Shown here one piece after another: positions 1-7,873 of a DNA stretch of 15,219 nt. Location: NCBI GenBank assembly GCA_036939355.1, contig JALLAP010002050.1, positions 1 to 15,219 on the forward strand, in the 5' to 3' direction. Within the stretch, counting starts at the first letter, position 1. Every line of letters starts with the position of its first letter. Both the position numbers and the translations under genes were made by a program. The notes beneath the pieces were generated by a model, which made no database searches, was not told where the DNA came from, and was given only the letters and a program-made list of their open reading frames with translations. The stretch is from Thalassiosira profunda. Taxonomy: Eukaryota > Bacillariophyta > Thalassiosirophyceae > Thalassiosirales > Thalassiosiraceae.

Positions 1-259
1 CCCAAAAATGGTCCGTTGGCGCATCCATCCCCGACGACTTTTTACGGTCCGCGCACGTCAGGCAATCGCACTGGATGTCCTTGCCCCGACTGCTGACGCG
101 CACGCAGCTCTGGCTCGATCGTACGTCGTTGCTCCGCAAATACACACAGCTCTTCGTCTGAAGGAACTCCTTCAAATCGTGGTTGTGATTTGCCGTTGCG
201 GAGAGAGGGAAAGAGGGATTTAGCCAAACAACGGTGGTTTTTTGAAATCTAGTGATACA
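1..259 (-). CDS. Possible partial coding exon, unrecognised
   Basis: Read on the minus strand, a frame stays open from a stop at 260-262 down to the left edge of the window, about 86 codons. It has no Met until a few codons before the edge, so if real it is an internal or downstream exon of a gene lying mostly outside the window. The translation near the edge contains a Cys-x-Cys-x-x-Cys cluster (CDCLTC) followed by a basic stretch (ADRKK), which could be a metal-binding knuckle. A CTTCAG in the middle of the frame could be a splice acceptor giving a shorter exon. I do not recognise the protein. Two other frames are also open here, so this is weak. Confidence 0.22.
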
Positions 260-1312
260 CTAAAGCATATCTTTGGTGACTGAAACATAAATTTGTGATA
301 TCGATAGTGTTTTAGAAGAAAACTACCAATATTTACTGTCACATTATCTAACCACTGACAAGTTCTCCGCGTCCGCTCTCCGCTCGCCGCTCGAACGCAA
401 GCAAAGCTCCTCCTCACAAATTCTTGGACCAGCCGCCTCAAGGCCGCCTCCTGCTGTTCGGAGTTAGGTGAGTGATTTCGGGGCCCGTAATGGTCGAATT
501 TCGCCAGCGGCAGATGGTGGCAACGGCGGAGGGTGGCCTGTGTGTGGGCGGGGCGGCGGGACTAGGCCGCCTGTCGTGGTCCACCGGCAGAAATGCACAC
601 ACACGCCTCCGATTTGGGACGACGCTGCCCCCCGCGGAGACGGAGGCACCCGTCGCCGACGCGGACGTGCTGGAGGGACCGCGTCCGGCCCGTCCGGCGG
701 CGACCGGGGGTGGTGTTGGCCCCGTGGCCGGCCGGCTGGACCGTGGACGGCGTGTGCATATCTTGTGCACATTTTTCTGGTTTTGGACGACGCTGCCCCC
801 TGCGGAGACGGAGGCACCCGTCGCCGGCGCGGACGTGCTGGAGGGACCGCGTCCGGCCCGTCCGGCGGCGACCGGGGGTGGTGTCGGTGGTGTCGGCCCC
901 CGGCCGGTCACCCTCTGGCGGGACTGTGGTGGCGTGTGCCCCCCGAGGGTCTCTCAGTTGCAATGACGCCCCTGTCCTCGTCAAATGTCCGCTATTTTGC
1001 GTACAGTGGCCGCAAACGACCGCCGGTAGACCTAGACGGGGGTTTGGGGGTATTTTGCCAAGTGGTTTGGGCGCCATGGCCGCCGGAATGTTGGCATCAG
1101 GTGATAGGAGGAGGGGCCGCGGGCGGAGGAAAGAAGGAGGGAGGAAGGAAAGAAGGACTTTGACTCTTTTGTTGGGGAGGGTGGACGGACAGACGTCAAC
1201 TTTTCAACTTTTCCACAAGTCACACTGACACTCACAACGACATTTTCAGACACCTCAAAAACGTCTGGCCGCCTCCCCCTTTCCTCTCTTCTCAACCACT
1301 CATTTCAGCAAG
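260..1312. other. Intergenic region, no gene supported
   Basis: About 230-360 is AT-rich and has no coding signal. From about 440 to 1160 the sequence is very GC-rich, and several frames on both strands stay open at once. That is expected from base composition and does not indicate a gene. None of the translations resembles a known protein. The block contains a near-identical repeat pair (listed separately). From about 1120 to 1312 the sequence is purine-rich (GGAGG and GGAAGG runs), then pyrimidine-rich up to the start of the next gene at 1313. This stretch probably holds that gene's promoter and 5' UTR. Confidence 0.6.
617..887. repeat. GC-rich direct repeat pair, 168-nt spacing
   Basis: Bases 617-719 and 785-887 are copies of the same 103-nt sequence, identical except at three positions, all transitions. 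The offset is 168 nt, a multiple of three, so the repeat also shows in translated frames, but that does not prove coding. The 65-nt spacer (720-784) contains a small inverted repeat, TGTGCA (753-758) and TGCACA (766-771). Weaker similarity continues past each copy (a GGCC-rich stretch, then GGCGTGTG), suggesting a longer, decayed tandem unit. Confidence 0.85.
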
Positions 1313-2895
1313 ATGGGCAAAAGCAAACCCCGCAAAAAAGGCTCGGGGACGGGAAAACACGCCACGGGGAAGCAGAAATCTCCCGATTGGGCGAGTGGGC
1401 CCGAGTACGACGCCTTGAAGGACCGCCTCGTGTATGTCCTGAAGAACACCCCCGGCGCCGTCGATAAGCTCAAGAGGAAGGAGAAGGTCTCGATGAGAGC
1501 GAACGATGTCAAGACGCTGTCTCTCGTCGACGCGCTGTTTGCCGCGCCGGCCTTTGCCGGCCGCACCCTCTCCAACGCTCAGCGTGCGAACTACAAGACC
1601 GCAGTCGCCGACGCAGCCAAGCTCGCCATCCAGGTCGAACTCAAAGTGAAGCGCAAGGGGCAGACGCGTTATCGAGAGCACAAGGTCAAGCTGAAGGCCG
1701 CAACCAAGGACCCGATCAAGGAGCGGGAGGCGGTGCTGGCGCAGGAGATCCCCAAGGTCGCTCTCGATGGGCCCGTCCTGCCTGAAAGCCCCGCGCTGTC
1801 CACCATCAGTGAGTGTGCGATTCCGAATACTCGTGTCTTCATTTGATATTCTCAGCTTCTCTCCTTCTCCTTTTCACTCCAGTCCACGGCATTCTTCGGA
1901 GCGACGTGCGTCTTGTTGATCAGACGGATTGGAAGGAATGCGAGCTGACCGTGCTGTTGCTCGTCATGCGCCTCGGGATTCAGCTCATGGGCGACGAGCA
2001 GTGCGCTTGGCTCCAGTCCCACGGCGTCCGCCTCTTCGACGAGCTCGAGCAGGCCACCCTCATGAGGGTGGCCAAGCTTCATGGGCTCGACAAGTCGGGC
2101 GTCTACTTCAGCTACTCATCCGTCACCCGGTTCTTCGACGTCTACAGTGATGGCCTTGAAGCGGCTGTGTATGGCGGAGCCTCTGAAATGCTGAGCAGCG
2201 TGCAGGACAGCAAGATCTTGCAGGTAAGTGGTGGTCGTTTGGGATGCTCGCTTTGATGCTCACATCTTTGCTCACATCTTATGCTCACTCTTCTGCCCAC
2301 AAACAGCACGCCTCGTCGGGAGTGCCCCTCACGAAGGGCGAACTGCGTGATATGGGCAAGGCCGTCTGCCTCCCTCTCGCCATCTTCCGCGAGCCCGCCT
2401 CTGCTTTGACCGTCGAGGCCGCCCTGCAGGAACCCTTCGAGGACACGGTCGTGGGCAAGAAGGAGGACAACGGCAAAGGCATCATCCTCTCCTCTCTCCA
2501 GACCACGGTGGGGAAAGGAGCCAGAGACGAGGATTTGGTTGCGCCCGACGGAAGGCTCCATGTCGTGTCCGCTACGTTCCTCTGCAATATCCATGGCAAC
2601 GATGACATCAAGAATGGGGTAGATGGGCGAGTGGTGCGTTCATCTCGTCTCCAAATCACATCTTGTGTACGATACTCACCAAACACTCCTCCTAACCACT
2701 CCCTAGGTGATGTCGCACAACACACGCTATGCGCCGGAGACGCCGTTCGACGCGGCGTCGATCGTGAGTAGTCAGGCGTACACCGTGCCCAAGTTCCCCT
2801 TCGTGCGCTACGGGCTGCCCGCGGAGAAGCCCGCGAAGAAGCCCGCGAAGAAGCAGGGGACGCTCGCCGCCTGGCGGGGCAAGAGCGAGAACTAG
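1313..2895 (+). CDS. Hypothetical lysine-rich protein, four exons
   Basis: Exons are 1313-1808, 1883-2223, 2307-2633 and 2707-2895. They are joined by GT-AG introns of 74, 83 and 73 nt with donors GTGAGT, GTAAGT and GTGCGT. The joined frame encodes about 450 residues ending at TAG 2893-2895. A GTGGTG donor three bases earlier in exon 3 would remove one Val. The start ATG has context CAGCAAGATGG. The N-terminus is strongly basic (GKSKPRKKGSGTGKH), suggesting nuclear localisation or nucleic-acid binding. The middle is mixed helical sequence with no domain I recognise. The C-terminus carries a Lys-Pro-Ala repeat (KPAKKPAKK) and then QGTLAAWRG, loosely like a PCNA-interacting peptide. No transmembrane segment or signal peptide is seen. 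It is convergent with the Arb2-family gene, with 142 nt between the stops. The exon structure is well supported; the function is unknown. Confidence 0.8.
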
Positions 2896-3037
2896 ACGTC
2901 CTCGCACCTTTCTCAAGCCAACTCAGATCCTACAAGTGTGGATTTCGTTCCGCTGTTTGCTTGTCCATTGAGTTTACTTTTACAGATCAATCATAGCGAG
3001 AATTACACCCGACAATCGCAGACAATGTCAGAGATAG

Positions 3038-4372
3038 TCAATAGTAACAAAACTCTAGAGAAGGGATCATTACAAGGGATACAACATGCTCATCTCTTGC
3101 CCATTGCACGTTGTGCGTCGAATCCGTAAAAGCCACGGCGCGGATGGAGGGCAACAAGCTTGGGTCCTCGCGGAGGTGCCGCACGAGCTGCCCCCCTGAG
3201 GCCGAATGAGCGAGGATGTAAAAGTGATGAGGCTGCTTGGAGGACTTTGTAGATAAGGAGGCGCATGACGGTTCCCGGCTCATCGCTCCCTCCATTGCAG
3301 ATTGCGCGGTCGATGCACTCTCCGCCGGTGAAGTAGCAGATGTTGCCTCGTCCTCGATACCTGCATCGCCCAAAAATATTCTGCTCACGCTCCGCTTGAA
3401 GCTCTCGAACCCTGCCCCCTCTCCCCTCGCATTGGGGTCTATAATTGCAACGCCCCATCGTCTCATCCGCGCCTCACGAATGCAATGCCAGGAGGTGCCT
3501 ACTTCAATGCCCGCCGTTAATAGGTGATGCCGGGAGAAGATGCCCGCGCGGACCTTGCCCCGTCCAGTAGCAATAAGCAAAGTCGATCGGGTGCGGTTCA
3601 CTGACGTGGGACGGTGGATCGCCGCCTCTTCCTCCAACTTCTTTTCGTCCGCCCCACTCCCCGCTGTCCTGCCCAAGAGCAGCTCGTGCAGCACTACTCG
3701 GTTCTCCCCCTCCTCAAGGAGCAAATGGTGGTCTCTATCGACCAACGCTCGGACTTTCTCGCCCAGCGTCTCGTTATTGCAGACCATCACCCACTCTAGG
3801 CCGAAGGTACTGCACATTCGACTTTGGGCCGCCTCCTGTGCTAGATTTGCAACGCGCTCGTACATGTGCCCGTCGGCTATGTGTTGCTTTCGGTTGTCCG
3901 TTGTGATCATTACAGCGGCATCACCTTTCGTTTCCAAACTCTCCGCATCTTGTGAGCTTTCTGTCGTCGGCCGACCCACGTAGAACAATCGCGTTGCGCA
4001 GCTGTTGCAATGGCTTGCGAACTGCTCGTTGAGGCTGCTGTCGGCGCTGAAGAAGGAAACCACAGACATCGATTTCTTGATCCTCGTCGGCTCATCCTCC
4101 TCCTCGGGCGACTGCGGAGGTGCATCCCCTTCCACCCACAACTTGTGCTCCTCCTCGTGGGCCGGACAGCACGGCACAAATCGGAACTCAAAGCCTATTG
4201 CGCGCAGCCCCTCCTCGCCCTCCAATCCCCGCGCGGCATCGAGGGCGGATCGTACTCTGTCCTCGTGTTCCTCGAGGGTGGTGCAGCCGCAAAGGGGGGT
4301 GAAGTTTTTGGGGAGTGGCCGCGGGCCTGCCGCCGCGGCAGGAGGCGCGGCCGCGGAGGGTTTGTTGCCCAT
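3038..4372 (-). CDS. Arb2/FAM172-family protein, predicted N-myristoylated
   Basis: An intronless frame of 444 residues. The C-terminal half resembles the Arb2 domain (FAM172/ARB2A family, alpha/beta-hydrolase-like): LLIATGRGKVRAGIFSR at 265-281, GVAIIDPN at 307-314, AHSASGG at 388-394 where the family has its nucleophile-elbow-like turn, and AFTDSTHNVQ at 414-423. A Ser/Ala-rich insert (about 342-379) separates the two halves. In fission yeast Arb2 belongs to an Argonaute chaperone complex, and animal FAM172A is linked to Argonaute and splicing. Whether this algal protein shares those roles is unknown. The protein starts MGNKPS, a match to the N-myristoylation pattern (Gly2, Ser6). The family usually continues beyond the AFTDS-H motif, but this protein stops about 20 residues later, so it may be C-terminally shortened. 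It lies downstream of the CIA30 gene in the same orientation, with 216 nt between them. Start context is TTGCAACGATGG. Confidence 0.8.
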   Translation of the reverse strand: MGNKPSAAAPPAAAAGPRPLPKNFTPLCGCTTLEEHEDRVRSALDAARGLEGEEGLRAIGFEFRFVPCCPAHEEEHKLWVEGDAPPQSPEEEDEPTRIKKSMSVVSFFSADSSLNEQFASHCNSCATRLFYVGRPTTESSQDAESLETKGDAAVMITTDNRKQHIADGHMYERVANLAQEAAQSRMCSTFGLEWVMVCNNETLGEKVRALVDRDHHLLLEEGENRVVLHELLLGRTAGSGADEKKLEEEAAIHRPTSVNRTRSTLLIATGRGKVRAGIFSRHHLLTAGIEVGTSWHCIREARMRRWGVAIIDPNARGEGAGFESFKRSVSRIFLGDAGIEDEATSATSPAESASTAQSAMEGAMSREPSCASLSTKSSKQPHHFYILAHSASGGQLVRHLREDPSLLPSIRAVAFTDSTHNVQWARDEHVVSLVMIPSLEFCYY

Positions 4373-4588
4373 CGTTGCAACTCAGAAAGTGAGAGCGAGT
4401 GAGCTGCAGGGTTGTCCCGCCCGGCCAGCCAAGCAGCGTGTTATGTCATGACGACGACTTGGCTTCTATCTCCTTCTCCCCCTCGTTTGTGGGTGGACGG
4501 ACGAGGAAGGAAAGTTTCTTCGGCGCGAAGGGCAGTGTATGGTCGTAGCTCTCCATAAGTATGTCATAGGTAGCTTCTTAGCATCTTC
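4373..4588. other. Spacer between two minus-strand genes
   Basis: These 216 nt must hold both the 3' UTR of the CIA30 gene and the promoter and 5' UTR of the Arb2-family gene. I see no AATAAA on the minus strand and no clear TATA element. The bases just before the Arb2-family start read CTGAGTTGCAACG on the minus strand. Confidence 0.5.
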
Positions 4589-5803
4589 TTATTCCCTCAA
4601 GAACGGCTTCACCTTCATCCCCAGCATCACCTTCATCCTCCGAACACACGCACCAATTAGCCTCAGCGGATACAGCAAAACAAGTTTGATCCCAAAGAGG
4701 AACGTCGCCCGAAAGACATCGACGCCCAGAATCCCCGCCGTCTTCAAAACCGATGGCAGCAGTCCCAACGTCTTCTTGCGGCTCCGGATGCCAAACAGGA
4801 TGGCCTTGCCGCGGCTCAGCCCGCGATCCTCCCGCAATATCCGCATGGCACTCTTCCGACGATTGGCCTTCTCCGAAAAGAAGATCTTTGCCACCGGCAG
4901 AAGCAGTTTCAACAGCAGCGGGCGCTTCTTCTCGGCCTCCTCCTTCGACAGCGTCTCTGGCACGTTCGACGACATCTTCTCGACTGGAACAGAGCCCTCT
5001 CCATTGTAGAATCCGATGCGCTGGATGTGCATGTCGAAGAAACCGGGCCGAAAGCCGTCCAGCTCCGTTGTGTTTTGCGCCATTTTGAACTTGGACATTG
5101 TCATGCCGATTTGGAACACTCCGCCGGTCAGATTCAGCTTGGGCCCGTCTGGAACGAGGCGCGGTCCGCGCACCAGCTGGAACGTATCGAACGGTACCAC
5201 AACGCGTGCCCATTCTTCGTTCTTCGCTTTCGCTTCGTCCATTGCAGATTGCAAATCGTATTCGGCTTGGTACACCTGCTCTCCCCGGCTGCTGTCGGTC
5301 CGCACCGTCATCTTCCACACCCGTTTGGCGGCCTCATCGTCGCTCACCAACTTGCAATCGAGATAGACTCCATCCTGCCCCGTGGCATTTAGTGGCTTAG
5401 TAAAGGGCAAGGTGCGCATGCCACAAAAACCACCGCCATCTGTCCGACAGACGCCCGACCAGCTCGCATAGGGTTGCGTCGGCACGTCGCGCAACGCCGA
5501 GAGGGAGATCCCTCCCATAATCGCATCGTCGATTCGTTCAAAGCTCGACGCAGACTGCGCTTTGGCCTCGGAGGTGGGCTGCGAGAAGTCGAACGTGGGC
5601 GTGTAGGTCGCCCGCAGCGCCGAGGCGGCAGGTGCACCGTGCGACAAAATTGCAACAGGAGCGTTTGGTGCACGATTTTGCTGGAAGGCGTAGGAGGTTC
5701 GCTGAGTGGCCACCGCGTACGATGGGATGGAGGAGAACGCGTGGCACCGCGAGAGCAGCAGCGTTGTCGCGACGAGCAGCGGCAGCCGTGGTTGCACTGC
5801 CAT
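4589..5803 (-). CDS. Plastid-targeted CIA30-domain protein
   Basis: An intronless 404-residue protein. Residues 1-22 form a signal peptide (hydrophobic core LLVATTLLLS) with predicted cleavage before Phe23 in CHAF-S-S, the diatom-type plastid import motif. A Ser/Thr/Ala-rich transit-like stretch follows. A CIA30 domain (NADH:ubiquinone oxidoreductase intermediate-associated protein 30) spans about 85-268, with signatures IDDAIMGGIS (91-100), GGGFCGMRTLPF (123-134) and the EWARVVVPFDTF strand (197-208). Mitochondrial CIA30 (NDUFAF1) assembles complex I. Plastid proteins with this domain, such as plant HCF173, act in photosystem II biogenesis, so a plastid biogenesis role is the better inference here. 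Residues 270-404 are a basic extension with two hydrophobic stretches (297-309 and 362-387) that could anchor it to a membrane. It is divergent from the plastid MsrA. Start context is AGCAACGATGG. Confidence 0.88.
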   Translation of the reverse strand: MAVQPRLPLLVATTLLLSRCHAFSSIPSYAVATQRTSYAFQQNRAPNAPVAILSHGAPAASALRATYTPTFDFSQPTSEAKAQSASSFERIDDAIMGGISLSALRDVPTQPYASWSGVCRTDGGGFCGMRTLPFTKPLNATGQDGVYLDCKLVSDDEAAKRVWKMTVRTDSSRGEQVYQAEYDLQSAMDEAKAKNEEWARVVVPFDTFQLVRGPRLVPDGPKLNLTGGVFQIGMTMSKFKMAQNTTELDGFRPGFFDMHIQRIGFYNGEGSVPVEKMSSNVPETLSKEEAEKKRPLLLKLLLPVAKIFFSEKANRRKSAMRILREDRGLSRGKAILFGIRSRKKTLGLLPSVLKTAGILGVDVFRATFLFGIKLVLLYPLRLIGACVRRMKVMLGMKVKPFLRE

Positions 5804-6250
5804 CGTTGCTTTGAGACTTCCGGCAATCCTCCCGATCAGCGATGCATCCAGCCGTGCTCCCCCGCCCCCGGAGCGGCTTGCTCAGAGTTGTGTCGGGCGG
5901 GCAAGATGTGAGTCAACGTGTTGCACTGTGCGAGGAGCACCTGAGGCACGCACTGCGGCGCAGAGTACTCGGGAATCTTCACTCTCCCGCCAAAAGTCCA
6001 GCCTGACATAAAACTAAGGTGGAGCTATAACTCGAATAATTTCAATTGTATCCTGATCAAACAATAGGATGGAAGCAAGGCCGCGTAAGCAGCTGCCGCG
6101 CCACCATCCACTGAGTCATCCTGCCTGAGCCGATCAGCAGAGATCAGCAGTCAGCAGATCTTGCCTGCCATTGCCAATCGATCGATCGAGCTCGAGCACG
6201 CTCACAATTCGCCCAAGACGTCCCGTTCCCACACGCCGACCCCTCAAACC
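5804..6250. promoter_or_regulatory. Shared upstream region of CIA30 and MsrA genes
   Basis: These 447 nt separate two divergent start codons and must contain both promoters. An AT-rich patch lies at about 6006-6072. Next to it on the MsrA side, at 6131-6160, is a short run of imperfect ATCAGCAG repeats, followed by a GATCGATCGAGCTCGAG stretch. I see no element that I can name as a defined binding site. The regulatory role is inferred from position alone. Confidence 0.5.
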
Positions 6251-7432
6251 ATGGCCCCCATCTCGCGCGCCGCCTCCCTCGGTCTCATAATCGCAAAAGC
6301 GTCCGCATTCACACCCGCATCGATCAGCAACCCCACTACGCGCGCACTCGTCACCACTGCCTCGCCCTTCCTCGCCTCCGCCACGACGCCCACCAACAAT
6401 AGCAACAGCTCGCCCCGCCAGCCCATGGCCCGCCGCATGATCGGATCCATCCTCGACCTTCTTTCCGGCGGAGACGGCGGCATGATTTCCCCCGAGAACG
6501 CCATGAAGGGCCGGCCCGAGAAGATGAAGGGCATCGAAGGCCTCAAGCACTACGTGCTTCACAACAACCTCGAGGAGGTGCCGGAGGGGTACGAGCAGGC
6601 CGTCTTTGCGAACGGCTGCTTCTGGGGCTCCGAGAAGGCCATTTGGTAAGTCGTGCAGCAAATTTGTCAAAGCGCTCGTATCATGTGCACACTCATTCAT
6701 TGCACCCATTCTATGCACTCATACCATCTTCAACTCTGATACAAAACAGGCGGATGCCCAAGGGAATCCACTCCACCGCCGTCGGATACTGCGCGGGNAT
6801 CTTCAACTCTGATACAAAACAGGCGGATGCCCAAGGGAATCCACTCCACCGCCGTCGGATACTGCGCGGGCTTCACGCCCAACCCCACGTACAACGAGGC
6901 GTGCTCGAGCATGACCGGCCACACGGAGGGAGTGCGCGTGGTGTACAATCCGAAGGAGATCTCGTTCGTGGATATTATGCGCATGTTCTGGGAGTCCCAC
7001 GATCCCACCCAATACATGGGCCAGGGGAACGATCGCGGCTCCCAGTACCGGTCGGGATTTTATTACTTCAACGACGATCAGAGGCGGCTCATCGAGGCGT
7101 CGAAGGGGGCGTACGAGAAGGCACTGGGCGGACGGGAGATCAAGACGGAGATCGCCGCGGCGTCGGATTACGATCAGTACGGCGGATTGTGGTACTTCGC
7201 CGAGCCGTACCACCAGCAGTACTTGGCCAAGCCGGGGGCGCGGCCGTACTGCTCGGCGCAGCCCCAGGGGGTGAGCCTGCCACCGTTCGAGACCTGGGCG
7301 CCGGAGGATTTGCAGGAGAAGCACAAGCCGACGTTGCCGGAGGCGTTTTGGAAGCGGCACGGGCCGGTCCGGGGGTGCTCGGTGGTCCAGAAAGACAATG
7401 AGGTGATTTCAGAGAGCTCCTACGCCAGTTAG
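6251..7432 (+). CDS. msrA: Peptide-methionine (S)-S-oxide reductase MsrA, plastid-targeted
   Basis: It reduces methionine-S-sulfoxide in proteins and free Met, repairing oxidative damage. The leader has a hydrophobic core (ASLGLIIAKASAF) ending in ASAF-T-P at residues 17-22, a textbook diatom plastid signal, followed by a Ser/Thr-rich transit-like region. The catalytic site is GCFWG with Cys123. Other family signatures are GYCAGFTPNPTYNEACS, GHTEGVRVVYNP, SQYRSGFYYF and YFAEPYHQQYL. Late cysteines in ARPYCSAQ and RGCSVV could serve as resolving residues. Exon 1 is 6251-6645. A GTAAGT donor begins the intron, and exon 2 resumes after ACAG and ends at TAG 7430-7432. The exon junction splits the Trp codon that follows KAI. 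The N at 6798 duplicates 72 nt covering the intron end and exon 2 start. Using only the second copy, exon 2 is 6823-7432 and the protein is 334 residues. Confidence 0.95.
6726..6870. repeat. Exact 72-nt duplication around an assembly N (MsrA)
   Basis: Bases 6726-6797 and 6799-6870 are identical over 72 nt and are separated by a single N at 6798. The unit covers the last 24 nt of the MsrA intron and the first 48 nt of exon 2. Collapsing the two copies restores the reading frame and the expected MsrA sequence. This is an unmerged contig overlap, not a biological repeat. Confidence 0.95.
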
Positions 7433-7873
7433 ATGGATTGTTTCGCAGACGATTGTGCTGGGCAAATGGCGAGAACAGAGAGGAGAAATGAACGACCCAA
7501 ACGCCTCATCCACCTGCCTTCCGTTGATCTCTGTAAAAAAGGTTTGTTGAGACACGAACATCCAGTGTATTACAAATAACGTTAGACTCAATTGCTTAGG
7601 TATGCAGGGGGCTAAGATACCTCTTTGTCCTCCCCGTTCTGAAAAGCCGCCCACTCAGCGTGTGGCGCCGCGCCATCTCGGCGCAGGCTACTAGAGAGCG
7701 AGAGCTGGTGGCCGGCGAAAGCCACAAAGCGCTCGATTTTTTCTCAACACAACCGCCACAACCTGCCCAACCCACAACAGCCCACAACACACACCCGCGC
7801 GTTCCCCCCTCGCCCTGCAACTCAATCCACCGAGCGGGCACCAACATCAGCGTCTCCAATCAGCTCATCAGCA
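7433..7873. other. Spacer between MsrA and a hypothetical gene
   Basis: This 441-nt stretch holds the 3' UTR of MsrA and the promoter and 5' UTR of the next gene. No coding potential, RNA gene or clear polyadenylation hexamer is seen. From about 7739 to 7860 the sequence is rich in C and A, with CCACAAC- and CCCAACC-like runs, typical of a 5' leader. No named element is recognised. Confidence 0.5.

Noticed and set aside
438..1228. Several long overlapping open frames on both strands
   Set aside because: Most frames are open at once because the block is very GC-rich; translations are Arg/Gly/Pro-rich, show no domain, and mirror the nucleotide repeat.
1809..2706. Frameshifts or a broken gene within 1313-2895
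   Set aside because: Each interruption has a good GT-AG intron of 73-83 nt, and joining the exons keeps the frame to the end.
6643..7401. Alternative frame through MsrA spanning both duplicate copies
   Set aside because: Created by the intron and the duplicated 72 nt; the true frame gives all MsrA motifs.
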